DNA from: Anaerolineales bacterium
GTDB taxonomy: Bacteria > Chloroflexota > Anaerolineae > JAAEKA01
Reading direction: 5' to 3'
DNA length: 64,000 bases
Assembly (NCBI GenBank): GCA_020634615.1
Contig: JACKBI010000001.1
Coordinates: 682,001 to 746,000, forward strand
Both the position numbers and the translations under genes were made by a program. The notes beneath the pieces are model-generated. The model was given only the letters and a program-made list of their open reading frames with translations, ran no database searches and had not been told where the DNA came from. Of the stretch, positions 7,656-15,923 are shown one piece after another. How positions within the stretch are numbered: position 1 is the first letter of the stretch; each line of letters opens with the position of its first letter.

Positions 7656-8507
7656 GTGGCCCGCGTCATCGTTGTAACCGATAGCAATGCTTATTTGTCC
7701 CCCCGGCTGGCCGAACGCCTGGGAATCCATGTGCTGCCGCACAGTATTCACTTGCCGCAGGGCACGTTTAAGGAAGGCGCCGATCTGCCCCCTTCCGAAT
7801 ACTTTCGTCTCCTGCGCCAGGGCAAACCAGGCTTCATGCCCACGGTGTCCGGTCCTTCGCTGGAAGAATTCATCGATCTCTACGGCAAGCTCTACAAGCA
7901 GACCGACCAGATTCTGTCGCTGCATGTGTCCAGCCACCTCAGCAACGCGGTGGAGACGGCACGAATGGCGCGCCGGCTTTTCATGGGCAGGTGCCGCATC
8001 GAAGTGATCGACAGCTTCTCGACGACGGTCGGGCTTGGCTATCTGGCCCAGGCGGCCGCAGTGGCAGCGCAGCGCGGTCATGACCTGGACGACTGCATCC
8101 GGCTGATCCGCGGCCTTGTCCCGCACATCTACGTGTTCTTCCTCGTCAAGCACCTGCCCTATCTGGAACGGGAGGGTCGCATCAGTCCGGCCCAGTCCTT
8201 GCTTGGCACCATGCTCGACATCATGCCGTTGTTGCAGATCGAGGAAGGCGAAATCATCCCGCTTGAGAAGGTGCGTAACGGGCAGCAGGGCGTCGACAAG
8301 CTCGTGGATTACGTTTCCGAGTTTGGCCAGCTTCAGCGAGCCACCATTCTCCAGCAAGGATTTCCTGCGGAGACCACAGCGCTGCTGGAGCGGCTGGAGG
8401 CGGTCTATCCGGGGCAGGAGTTCAATGTCCTGAGCTGCAACCCATCTCTGGCGGTGCGCCTTGGACCCGAAGCGCTTGGCGTCGTGGTGCTGGAAGCCGT
8501 CAGCTAA
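7656..8507 (+). CDS. DegV family fatty-acid-binding protein (FakB-like)
   Basis: A 283-residue DegV-fold protein. It has V-T-D-S-N at residues 6-10 (usually V-T-D-S-T/S), the lid segment P-T-V-S-G-P-S that replaces the common T-S-Q-P-S, S-S-H-L-S-N, and a G-R-I-S-P-A segment near the C-terminus. DegV proteins present a bound fatty acid to FakA. It starts with GTG 6 bases after an AGGAG box, 47 bases downstream of fakA, so the pair is probably one transcript. A hairpin at 8529-8548 follows the gene without a T-tract. Confidence 0.85.
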   Translation: MARVIVVTDSNAYLSPRLAERLGIHVLPHSIHLPQGTFKEGADLPPSEYFRLLRQGKPGFMPTVSGPSLEEFIDLYGKLYKQTDQILSLHVSSHLSNAVETARMARRLFMGRCRIEVIDSFSTTVGLGYLAQAAAVAAQRGHDLDDCIRLIRGLVPHIYVFFLVKHLPYLEREGRISPAQSLLGTMLDIMPLLQIEEGEIIPLEKVRNGQQGVDKLVDYVSEFGQLQRATILQQGFPAETTALLERLEAVYPGQEFNVLSCNPSLAVRLGPEALGVVVLEAVS

Positions 8508-8592
8508 GGGGTGATTTCAGCTCCTGCTTTGGTCAGTCACCTGACCAAGCCAACCTGTGACCTAGTTTGGAGAGGCGCCCTAAGGGGTAATC

Positions 8593-11118
8593 GTGAATAG
8601 TGCAATCGAACGATTGAACAAAATCCTGGCTCTGGAACGCAAGCAGGGCTATCGCAACAAGGCCGTCATCGGCGGCTTTGCACGACTGGTCGAGCGCTGG
8701 CAGCAGGATGCTGCCGGCGAGGCGACCAGTGATTACCAGCGCGCATTGCTGGATCAAATCGTCGCGCAACTGCTGACCTACGGCGATCTGAGCGAAGAGG
8801 CTGATCGGCGGCGCGCGGTCGATGAAATCCAGAGCCTGGCCTCCCTCTGGAACAGTCCGCCACCGGCTAATTTCCAGCCACAGAGTGACAGCGCCGCCCT
8901 TACAGAGTCATTGCCGGCGCCTGCCGCGGAGGCGCCAATCCGTTCTGACATTGAACCTGTCAGGCCAGCGCCGGTGGCTCCGGCTGCTTCCGTTCCATCT
9001 GCGACCCGGGCAACACCTGTTGGCAGCGCCAGTCTGGGTGCATCCATCAACCGGCTGCCGGGCATCGGGCCGCGCAACGCAGAACTGCTGGGCAAGCTGG
9101 GCATCCGTACCGTCGGCGACATGCTGTGGCTCCTGCCGCATCGCTACGACGACTACAGCCACATGAAGCCAGTCTACAAGCTCAATCCGGGCGACGAGAT
9201 CACGATTCTGGCCAACCTGTGGGACATCAAGAGTCGCCGCCTGCCCGGCCGCAACGCATCGCTGATCACCGGCGTTATCAGCGACTCCACGGCGACCATC
9301 GAGGCGACCTGGTTCAATCCCTACATCGTCAAACAGTTGCGCACCGGCGAGACATACGTCTTCAGCGGCAAGGTGGAAAGCTACAAGGGTAAGCTGGTGT
9401 TGCGCAACCCGGAGTTTGAGCCGCCCGACCAGGAGCTGATCCACACCGGCCGGCTGGTGCCGGTTTACCCGCTCACCAAGGGGCTGAGCGCCAAGAAAAT
9501 GCGCTCGCTGCAAAAACACGTCGTCGAAGAGTGGGGCCGGCGCGTGTTCGACTACCTGCCTGAGAGCGTGCGCCGACGGGCCGACCTGCTGGCCCTGGGC
9601 GATGCGCTGGAGCAGGTCCACTTTCCTGCCAGCCAGGAGATGCTGGAGGCGGCCCGCCGGCGGCTGGCCTTCGATGAGTTCTTCCTGATCCAGATCGGCG
9701 TCCTGCGCCAGCGGCAAACCTACCGCAAGCTGCCGGCGCAGCGTTTCGCAGTCGACAGCGCCGCCGAAGCCGCCTTTGCCGGGGCGCTGCCCTTCCAGTT
9801 TACCAATGCACAGCAGCGGGCTGTGCGGGCTATCCTCAATGACCTCGACGGCGACCAGCCCATGAGCCGGCTCCTGCAGGGCGACGTCGGGTCGGGCAAG
9901 ACGGCGGTGGCAGCCAACGCGATGTGGGCTGTGGTAGCCAACGGCGCGCAGGCCGCGATGATGGCGCCCACTGAGATCCTGGCGGAGCAGCATTATCGCA
10001 GCCTGACAAGGCTGTTCGAACAGCTTACGGCTGGCGACCGGCCGGCGCGCGTAGCGCTGCTGACCGGCAATGTCAAAGGCACTGAACGCGCCGAAACGCT
10101 TGACGGCCTGGCCAGCGGCGAAATCGATATCGCCGTCGGCACCCATGCGCTGATCCAGGAAGGTGTCGCTTTCCACAACCTGGGTCTGGCAATCATCGAC
10201 GAGCAGCACCGGTTTGGCGTTCGCCAGCGCGCGATGCTGCGCGGCAAAGGGCCCGAGACCGAGAACAGCGACGCGGAAGCGCCGGTGCCGCACATGCTGG
10301 TCATGACCGCGACGCCGATCCCGCGCACCCTCTCGCTGACGGTTTTCGGCGACCTGGATGCGTCCGTGATCGACGAAATGCCGCCGGGTCGCCAGCCCGT
10401 CAAAACGCGCTGGTTGCTGCCGCGCGAGCGCGAGCGTGCCTACACGTTTATCCGCCGGCAAGTCGAGGCGGGTCACCAGGCGTTCATTATCTACCCGCTG
10501 GTCGAAGAGTCGGAGAGCATCAGCGCCAAGGCGGCCGTGCCCGAATACGAGTCGCTACGCAAGGAGGTCTTTCCCCGGATGCGACTGGGGCTTCTGCACG
10601 GGCGGATGAAGAGCGACGAAAAGGACGCGGTCATGCGCGCCATGCAGAAGGGCGAGATCGACATCCTGGTCGCCACTTCAGTCGTAGAGGTTGGGATCGA
10701 CATTCCCAACGCGACTATGATCCTGATCGAGGATGCCCAGCGGTTTGGTCTGGCGCAATTGCATCAGTTCCGGGGCCGGGTCGGTCGCGGCGACGCTGCC
10801 TCGTACTGTGTCCTGATTTCGGACGCCACCACCAGCGACGCGTCGGAGCGCTTACAGGCGCTGGAGAAGTCACAGGACGGCTTTGCGCTGGCCGAGAAGG
10901 ATCTGGAATTGCGCGGGCCAGGCGACTTCTTCGGCACTCGCCAGAGCGGTCTGCCAGATCTGAAGCTGGCCAAGCTGAGCGACCTGCGCACGCTGGAGCT
11001 GGCCCGCGCTGAAGCAACCGAACTGCTAAGCCAGGACCCGGAGCTTGCGCTGCCGGAGCACGCCGCGCTGGCGCGCAAGGCACGCCAGTTCTGGCAGGGC
11101 GAAGGAGATGTCAGCTGA
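8593..11118 (+). CDS. recG: ATP-dependent DNA helicase RecG
   Basis: RecG remodels stalled forks and branch-migrates Holliday junctions. The protein has 841 residues. The first 150 are not standard RecG: a helical block, then a Pro/Ala-rich linker. The wedge domain then starts with a helix-hairpin-helix L-P-G-I-G-P at about 154. Walker A is G-D-V-G-S-G-K-T (430-437), the DExH box is D-E-Q-H (536-539), and the Q-F-R-G-R-V-G-R motif VI and TRG segment are present. The start is a GTG; a GGGG run upstream is the only ribosome site seen. Its TGA overlaps the coaD ATG. Confidence 0.95.
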   Translation: MNSAIERLNKILALERKQGYRNKAVIGGFARLVERWQQDAAGEATSDYQRALLDQIVAQLLTYGDLSEEADRRRAVDEIQSLASLWNSPPPANFQPQSDSAALTESLPAPAAEAPIRSDIEPVRPAPVAPAASVPSATRATPVGSASLGASINRLPGIGPRNAELLGKLGIRTVGDMLWLLPHRYDDYSHMKPVYKLNPGDEITILANLWDIKSRRLPGRNASLITGVISDSTATIEATWFNPYIVKQLRTGETYVFSGKVESYKGKLVLRNPEFEPPDQELIHTGRLVPVYPLTKGLSAKKMRSLQKHVVEEWGRRVFDYLPESVRRRADLLALGDALEQVHFPASQEMLEAARRRLAFDEFFLIQIGVLRQRQTYRKLPAQRFAVDSAAEAAFAGALPFQFTNAQQRAVRAILNDLDGDQPMSRLLQGDVGSGKTAVAANAMWAVVANGAQAAMMAPTEILAEQHYRSLTRLFEQLTAGDRPARVALLTGNVKGTERAETLDGLASGEIDIAVGTHALIQEGVAFHNLGLAIIDEQHRFGVRQRAMLRGKGPETENSDAEAPVPHMLVMTATPIPRTLSLTVFGDLDASVIDEMPPGRQPVKTRWLLPRERERAYTFIRRQVEAGHQAFIIYPLVEESESISAKAAVPEYESLRKEVFPRMRLGLLHGRMKSDEKDAVMRAMQKGEIDILVATSVVEVGIDIPNATMILIEDAQRFGLAQLHQFRGRVGRGDAASYCVLISDATTSDASERLQALEKSQDGFALAEKDLELRGPGDFFGTRQSGLPDLKLAKLSDLRTLELARAEATELLSQDPELALPEHAALARKARQFWQGEGDVS

Positions 11119-11609
11119 TGGCTAACGCGCTCTATCCAGGATCCTTTGACCCGATTCACAACGGCCATGTGGACATCGTCGAGCGGGCAGCGCGCCTTTT
11201 CGATGAACTTGTGGTCGCGGTGTATGATAATCCGTCGTCCAAGCGGCTGCTGTTCAGCACGGAAGAGCGGCTGGCTCTGACACAATCGTCGCTGAGCCAT
11301 CTGCCCAACGTGCGCGTCATCAGCTACAGCAGCCTGACGGTGGATATCGCCAAAGAAGTGGGCGCGGCGACCATCGTGCGCGGGCTGCGGGCCACATCGG
11401 ACTACGAATACGAGTCGCAACTGGCGCTGACCAACCGGGCGCTGGCGCCCGATATCGACGTTGTCTGCTTCATCACCAGTTTGAGGTACGCGTATCTGAG
11501 CGCATCGATCCTGAAAGAGGTGGCTGCGCTGGGTGGCGACGTCACCCGCTGGGCGCCGCCGGCTGTGCTGGCCGCGCTGGCCAGCCGATTTTCCGAGGCA
11601 AGGAGGTGA
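11118..11609 (+). CDS. coaD: Phosphopantetheine adenylyltransferase CoaD
   Basis: CoaD makes dephospho-CoA from 4'-phosphopantetheine and ATP, the penultimate step of CoA synthesis. The 163-residue protein shows the nucleotidyltransferase signature Y-P-G-S-F-D-P-I-H-N-G-H with His14 and His17, R-G-L-R-A-T-S-D-Y-E, and the C-terminal S-A-S-I-L-K-E-V (normally S-S-S-x-V-K-E). Length is standard. It is translationally coupled to recG through TGATG. This agrees with the usual recG-coaD or rsmD-coaD neighbourhood. Confidence 0.96.
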   Translation: MANALYPGSFDPIHNGHVDIVERAARLFDELVVAVYDNPSSKRLLFSTEERLALTQSSLSHLPNVRVISYSSLTVDIAKEVGAATIVRGLRATSDYEYESQLALTNRALAPDIDVVCFITSLRYAYLSASILKEVAALGGDVTRWAPPAVLAALASRFSEARR

Positions 11610-11611
11610 TC
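11600..11611 (+). promoter_or_regulatory. Full-length Shine-Dalgarno AAGGAGGTGATC
   Basis: These 12 bases are complementary to the canonical 3' end of bacterial 16S rRNA. The box overlaps the coaD stop (TGA 11607-11609) and the GTG (11606-11608) that opens the next frame. An ATA at 11615 would be ideally spaced. See the coiled-coil gene. Confidence 0.7.
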
Positions 11612-12070
11612 ACCATAGAACTCCAACAGCTTATCAACCAATTGGAAAACGTCGTCAGCCAGGGAAAGCGCGTGCCGCTGTCCCAGAGCATCATGGTTGA
11701 CGAGGAGTCGATGCGCCGCATCATCGACCAGATGCGTGTCTCTGTGCCGGACATCATCAAGCAGGCCGAGCGCACCCTGGGCGAACGGGACCGCATCATT
11801 GCCCAGGCCAACGAGGAAGCCAGCCGCATTGTGCAGTTGGCACGCGAGCAGGCAACCGACTTGATGGAACATCATGAACTGGCCGAAGCCGCACGCCAGC
11901 GCGCCAACGAAATCATCACCGAAGCCGAGCGCGATGCCGGCGCGGTGCGGGCTGACGCGGATCGCTATGTCATCAACACGCTGGCCGGGCTGGGCGAACA
12001 ACTGGCCAGGGTTCAGCACGAGGTGGAAAACGGCATCAAGGCGCTCCATGCCAGCGCCGAGGCCGGCTGA
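11606..12070 (+). CDS. Coiled-coil protein of the DivIVA/ATP-synthase-b-like type
   Basis: A 154-residue, charged, almost fully helical protein. It has an N-terminal L-I-N-Q-L-E segment and a long heptad region rich in Ala, Glu and Arg (residues 50-150). This resembles small proteins next to coaD in Chloroflexota that are often called ATPase or DivIVA-like. A scaffold or cell-division role is a guess. The start is uncertain: GTG 11606 has CGAGG upstream at 7 bases, while the much stronger box AAGGAGGTGATC overlaps it and would better serve an ATA at 11615. Confidence 0.7.
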   Translation: MITIELQQLINQLENVVSQGKRVPLSQSIMVDEESMRRIIDQMRVSVPDIIKQAERTLGERDRIIAQANEEASRIVQLAREQATDLMEHHELAEAARQRANEIITEAERDAGAVRADADRYVINTLAGLGEQLARVQHEVENGIKALHASAEAG

Positions 12071-12072
12071 TT

Positions 12073-12101
12073 TTGACATTCCATGGTCGGTGTCCTATAA
12101 T
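12073..12101 (+). promoter_or_regulatory. Consensus sigma-70 promoter of yceD-rpmF
   Basis: Perfect TTGACA (12073-12078), 17 bases, perfect TATAAT (12096-12101). It is one of the two strongest promoters in the window, as expected for a ribosomal protein transcript. Confidence 0.88.
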
Positions 12102-12155
12102 TTTGTGTCTGGCGCAGCAGCGTGAACAGACGCGCGCCGCAAGTCACGTCATCAG

Positions 12156-12237
12156 AGGACTGACAGTCCTGGTCCTGTGACAAAGTGACCTATGCGTCAG
12201 GTGCATCGTTTAGTGCAGGAGAAGGACTGTCAGTCCT
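12156..12237. repeat. Paired inverted repeat, family A copy 1
   Basis: AGGACTGACAGTCCT (12156-12170) and its exact reverse complement (12223-12237) are separated by 52 bases. Each arm is itself nearly palindromic. It sits in the leader between promoter and yceD start. A second copy lies at 36217-36297. Confidence 0.8.
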
Positions 12238-12268
12238 GCCGGCCACTTGCGTCTGCGTTAAGAAAACC

Positions 12269-12814
12269 ATGAAGACAAGTCACGGGACAGAGTTCAACGT
12301 CGCGCAGCTCCTCAAAGAGCCGGTCGGCGGGCGGCGCTCCTTCGAAATGGAAATCCCAATGGATTTCGAGGAAGAGGAGTTGAACCAATCGGACCCATTG
12401 ACCGGGACGGTTAACATGTTGCGCACCAATCGCGGTGTGCTTTTGGAGGCTGCGCTGGATGGCACGGTGACTGTGCAGTGCAGCCGCTGCCTCACCGATG
12501 TAGTCTGCCCGGTCAGCCTTGAGATCGTCGAGGAGTTCCAGCCAACCGTCGATGTTGTCCGCGGGACGTTTGTCGCCGTAGACGAAGAAGATGCTGCGCT
12601 GCTGATCAACGAGCATCATATCCTCGACATCGCTGAAGTGGTGCGCCAGGCGCTGCTGCTGGAAGTCCCGCTGCAAGCGCTCTGCCGCGAAGAGTGTGCC
12701 GGACTGTGCCCGATCTGTGGACAGGATTTGAACGTCGGTCCATGTGACTGTTCACGAGAAACGACTGACCCGCGCTGGGATGCGCTGGCGGCCCTGCTGA
12801 AAGAGGCCGAGTAG
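12269..12814 (+). CDS. yceD: YceD/DUF177 family metal-binding protein
   Basis: A 181-residue protein. YceD precedes rpmF in most bacteria and is implicated in 23S rRNA processing and stability. The core has C-S-R-C-L near the middle. The C-terminal motif is C-R-E-E-C-A-G-L-C-P-x-C-G-x-D-L-N, then C-D-C and D-P-R-W-D-A-L. The frame is open back to 12185, but that extension is encoded by repeat A, so ATG 12269 is chosen; the ribosome site (AAGAA) is weak. The gene lies 165 bases before rpmF. Confidence 0.88.
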   Translation: MKTSHGTEFNVAQLLKEPVGGRRSFEMEIPMDFEEEELNQSDPLTGTVNMLRTNRGVLLEAALDGTVTVQCSRCLTDVVCPVSLEIVEEFQPTVDVVRGTFVAVDEEDAALLINEHHILDIAEVVRQALLLEVPLQALCREECAGLCPICGQDLNVGPCDCSRETTDPRWDALAALLKEAE

Positions 12815-12979
12815 CTGCGAGCAACCTTCGCAGCTCGGCCAGCAGCAGTGCAAATCAACTTTGTACAACCAACCATACCCAAGTCCTGGCAGGCGACTTC
12901 CAACGACTTGAGCGTACAATATGCAAAAGGAAAGTCGGCGGCCCCAGGTCGTCCGCAAAATACAAGGAGATAGTAAATA

Positions 12980-13168
12980 ATGGGACCGTTGCCAAAACGC
13001 AAGATTTCCAAAGGCCGTCGTGATCGCCGTCGGGCGCACGATTCGATCAACAAGCCCACCCTGGTGGAGTGCCCCCAGTGCCACGCCAAGCACCAGGCGC
13101 ACCGGGTCTGCGCGAACTGCGGGACCTATCGCAACCGGGCTATCCTGGCCTCCGACGAAAACCAGTAG
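12980..13168 (+). CDS. rpmF: 50S ribosomal protein L32
   Basis: A 62-residue L32 with the typical start P-K-R-K-x-S-K-G-R-R-D-R-R-R-A-H and zinc ribbon C-P-Q-C (31-34) ... C-A-N-C-G (44-48). AAGGAGAT lies before the ATG. It is co-transcribed with yceD. In most bacteria plsX and fabH follow; here fabD follows directly. Confidence 0.97.
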   Translation: MGPLPKRKISKGRRDRRRAHDSINKPTLVECPQCHAKHQAHRVCANCGTYRNRAILASDENQ

Positions 13169-13279
13169 ACCGCGTTTACTGGCGATTTCCGCTTCGCTTG
13201 ATCTGATCCATTGTCTTGCTCTTCGAGCGGGGGATCTGGTGTCGCTGACGACCAGTTCCCCCGCCTTGCTGCTACCCAG

Positions 13280-14242
13280 ATGAGCCAATCGCTACTGCAA
13301 TTCGCATTGCTGTTTCCCGGCCAGGGTTCCCAGGCTGTGGGCATGGCGCGCGAGCTGGCTGACAGCTATACCAGTGCGCGTGATGTCATGGCCGAAGCCG
13401 ACGACACGCTGGGATTTTCGCTTTCCACACTCTGTTTCGACGGCCCTGAAGAGGTGCTGACCGACACCATTAACGCCCAACCGGCGCTGATGGCGGCCAG
13501 TGTGGCTGCATTGCGAGCGATTCACGAGGCGATTCCTGATCTGCCGGCGCCCGCGGCTCTGGCCGGTCACAGCATGGGTGAATACTCGGCGCTGGTGGCC
13601 GCAGGTTCGTTGAGCTATGCCGATGGCTTGCGCCTGGTACGCGAGCGCGGCCGGCTGATGAAAGAAGCAGGCGAACGCAGCCCTGGCGGCATGGCGGCCG
13701 TGCTGGGCATGGAGATCGACGGCGTCGACGCGATCTGTGCCGAGGCGCGTACCAGCACGGGCGGTGTGGTGCAGGTCGCCAACGACAACTGCCCCGGCCA
13801 GGTCGTGATCTCAGGCGACGACAGGGCGCTGGAAGATGCCATGCAGCGGCTGTCTGGCGCGGGCGCTCGCAAGGTCGTGCGATTGGCAGTCAGCATCGCC
13901 GCCCATTCGCCGCTGATGGCGCCAGCCGCTGCCGAGCTACAACGCGCCATCGAGGCTACCGACCTCCAACCGCCTGCGATACCGGTGATCGGCAACGTCC
14001 ACGCCATGCCCCTGCAAACGGTCGAAGATGTGCGCGCTGATCTGGTGGCGCAATTGACGGCGTCGGTACGCTGGACCGGGTCCATGCGCTTGCTGGCCGG
14101 TCAAGGAATCAACACGGTCGTCGAAGTTGGTTCGGGCGACGTGCTGAGCAACCTCATGAAGCGGATCGAGCGCGATGTGCGCCGGCTGGCGGTTGGCGAC
14201 CCATCAGGAATTGAGCGCCTGCGGGCCTTGATGACAGAGTAA
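13280..14242 (+). CDS. fabD: Malonyl-CoA:ACP transacylase FabD
   Basis: FabD loads malonyl groups onto acyl carrier protein for fatty acid synthesis. The 320-residue protein has G-Q-G-S-Q (14-18), the nucleophile motif G-H-S-M-G (96-100, Ser98) and the catalytic histidine in A-H-S-P-L-M (His209), plus the N-V-H-A motif. ATG 13280 gives the usual N-terminus, although no clear ribosome site precedes it; the frame stays open to 13211. It is followed at 4 bases by fabG. Confidence 0.95.
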   Translation: MSQSLLQFALLFPGQGSQAVGMARELADSYTSARDVMAEADDTLGFSLSTLCFDGPEEVLTDTINAQPALMAASVAALRAIHEAIPDLPAPAALAGHSMGEYSALVAAGSLSYADGLRLVRERGRLMKEAGERSPGGMAAVLGMEIDGVDAICAEARTSTGGVVQVANDNCPGQVVISGDDRALEDAMQRLSGAGARKVVRLAVSIAAHSPLMAPAAAELQRAIEATDLQPPAIPVIGNVHAMPLQTVEDVRADLVAQLTASVRWTGSMRLLAGQGINTVVEVGSGDVLSNLMKRIERDVRRLAVGDPSGIERLRALMTE

Positions 14243-14246
14243 CCCT

Positions 14247-15002
14247 ATGCAACGTTTTGAAGGAAAAGTAGCCATTGTCACCGGCGCCAGCCGCGGTATC
14301 GGCCGCGGCATTGCTCTGCGTTTGGCGCAGGAGGGCGCACGCGTGGTGATCAACCACCGCAGCAGCCCCGAAGAAGCCGCCGAGACGGCCCAGTTGATCC
14401 AGGCCATCGGCAACGGCGAAGCGCTGGTTATCCAGGCCGACGTCAGCCAGTTCGACGAAGCTCAGCGGCTGGCCAAGGAAACCGTCGAAGCATTTGGACA
14501 GATCGACATCCTGGTCAACAACGCCGGCACCACCCGCGACACCCTCATCATGATGATGAAGGAGGAGCAGTGGGACACCGTAATGGACACCAATTTGAAG
14601 AGCGTGTTCAACTGCTGCAAGGCTGTCGCGCGTCCCATGGTGAAGCGCAAGTACGGACGGATCATCAACATCAGCAGCGTGTCCGGTCTTGCCGGCCAGG
14701 CAGGCCAGACCAACTATGCCGCCAGCAAGGCAGCGGTCATCGGCTTTAGCAAGTCACTGGCCAAAGAACTGGGCAGCCGCAACATCACCGTCAACGTCGT
14801 CGCCCCCGGATTTGTACACACGACGCTGACGGCCGATATCCTGACCGAGGACAACACGCGCATGGCGATCGAGGCGACGCCAGTCGGCCGCCTGGGAACG
14901 CCCGAGGATGTCGGTGCGGCAGTCGCATTCCTGGCATCGGACGAGGCCAGCTTCGTCACCGGGCAAGTATTGAGCGTAGATGGCGGCCTGGTGATGCAAT
15001 AG
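14247..15002 (+). CDS. fabG: 3-oxoacyl-ACP reductase FabG
   Basis: FabG is the NADPH-dependent ketoreductase of type II fatty acid synthesis. The 251-residue short-chain dehydrogenase has the cofactor loop T-G-A-S-R-G-I-G (12-19), N-N-A-G-T-T-R-D, the catalytic serine in I-S-S-V-S-G, Y-A-A-S-K (Tyr157, Lys161), and the FabG-typical end V-D-G-G-L-V-M. The pairing with fabD supports a fatty-acid role over other SDR functions. Confidence 0.94.
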   Translation: MQRFEGKVAIVTGASRGIGRGIALRLAQEGARVVINHRSSPEEAAETAQLIQAIGNGEALVIQADVSQFDEAQRLAKETVEAFGQIDILVNNAGTTRDTLIMMMKEEQWDTVMDTNLKSVFNCCKAVARPMVKRKYGRIINISSVSGLAGQAGQTNYAASKAAVIGFSKSLAKELGSRNITVNVVAPGFVHTTLTADILTEDNTRMAIEATPVGRLGTPEDVGAAVAFLASDEASFVTGQVLSVDGGLVMQ

Positions 15003-15041
15003 GGCGACTCCTCCGCGGAGCGCTGCACTGGAAGCTTAACA

Positions 15042-15416
15042 ATGGACGAACAATACGAGATGCCGCCGGGCGAGGTGATCATTGCCCCCGGTGTGCTGGT
15101 CACGATTGTCGCGATGACGGCACAGGCTCAGCGCGGCGTGCTGCGATTGTCACCGCGCACCCCATCACCCGGCCTGGGACGAATTCGCCCGCGCGGCGCA
15201 ACAGCCGAAGGGCTGCGCATCGACCTGCTGGACGATGGCTCGGTCGCTGTGGAAGTCCACGTTATCGCCGACCCCAGCGCACGCCTGCAAGACCTGGGCA
15301 AGGTGCTGCAATCTGAGATAGCGCGCGCGCTGGAACATATGGCGGGCACGCCGGTTGAGGCAGTCAATGTGTTCATCGATGAAGTTGAGTTCGATGGCAG
15401 CGAGCTGAAGAGCTGA
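15042..15416 (+). CDS. Asp23/Gls24 family protein, second copy
   Basis: A 124-residue Asp23-type protein beginning with the P-G-x-V-I-I-A-P-G-V-L-V-T-I-V segment. The middle differs from the first copy (15% or so by eye), with V-A-V-E-V-H-V-I-A-D and the C-terminal A-V-N-V-F-I-D-E-V. It is 9 bases upstream of nusB; an Asp23 gene before nusB is a common arrangement in Gram-positive bacteria. Its role is presumed to be envelope-related and is not shown here. Confidence 0.85.
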   Translation: MDEQYEMPPGEVIIAPGVLVTIVAMTAQAQRGVLRLSPRTPSPGLGRIRPRGATAEGLRIDLLDDGSVAVEVHVIADPSARLQDLGKVLQSEIARALEHMAGTPVEAVNVFIDEVEFDGSELKS

Positions 15417-15425
15417 GGCCGGTAA

Positions 15426-15923
15426 ATGAAGCTGCGAACCAGAGCGCGCATCGCCGTGCTGCAGGCCCTCTATGAGGTCGATGTAACCGGCCATCCGGCG
15501 GGCGACGTATTGCGCCGGCGGCTGGGCGACGTTCAGTTGTCACCGGCGGGAGAAGCATTTGCACGCCAGCTGGCAACCGGTGTGATCATGCACCGCACGC
15601 GCATCAATGGACTGATCACCGAACACGCGCCCGAATGGCCACTGGACCAGATGGCCGTGGTCGATCGCAATATCCTGCGCATGGCCATCTACGAACTGGG
15701 CGAACCTGCCATCGACACCCCGGCCAAGGTTGCCATCAACGAAGCGGTTGAAATGGCCAAGCATTTTGGCAGCGACAGCAGTCCCCGGTTTGTCAACGGC
15801 GTTCTTGGGTCGCTGATGGCCGACTCGCCCCAGCCAGAGATGGGCGAGATCGAACCTCTTGACGGCGACTGGACACTGACGCCCAAGCCCGTAACGGAGC
15901 AGGAAGAGGTACCAGTGGCATGA
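15426..15923 (+). CDS. nusB: Transcription antitermination factor NusB
   Basis: NusB binds boxA RNA with NusE (S10) in rRNA antitermination. The 165-residue protein has R-x-R-A-R-I-A-V-L-Q-A-L-Y-E near the start, D-Q-M-A-V-V-D-R-N-I-L-R-M-A-I-Y-E-L, then P-A-K-V-A-I-N-E-A-V-E-M-A-K-H-F-G and F-V-N-G-V-L-G, all hallmark segments. It has an unusual C-terminal tail of about 30 residues rich in Pro and Glu. Its stop overlaps the tatA start. Confidence 0.95.
   Translation: MKLRTRARIAVLQALYEVDVTGHPAGDVLRRRLGDVQLSPAGEAFARQLATGVIMHRTRINGLITEHAPEWPLDQMAVVDRNILRMAIYELGEPAIDTPAKVAINEAVEMAKHFGSDSSPRFVNGVLGSLMADSPQPEMGEIEPLDGDWTLTPKPVTEQEEVPVA

Noticed and set aside
8529..8548. Terminator between the fakB-like gene and recG
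   Set aside because: The 8-bp stem has no T-tract and the genes are close, so it was not called as a feature.
12185..12268. N-terminal extension of YceD from 12185
   Set aside because: It is encoded largely by the paired repeat A and adds nothing family-like.
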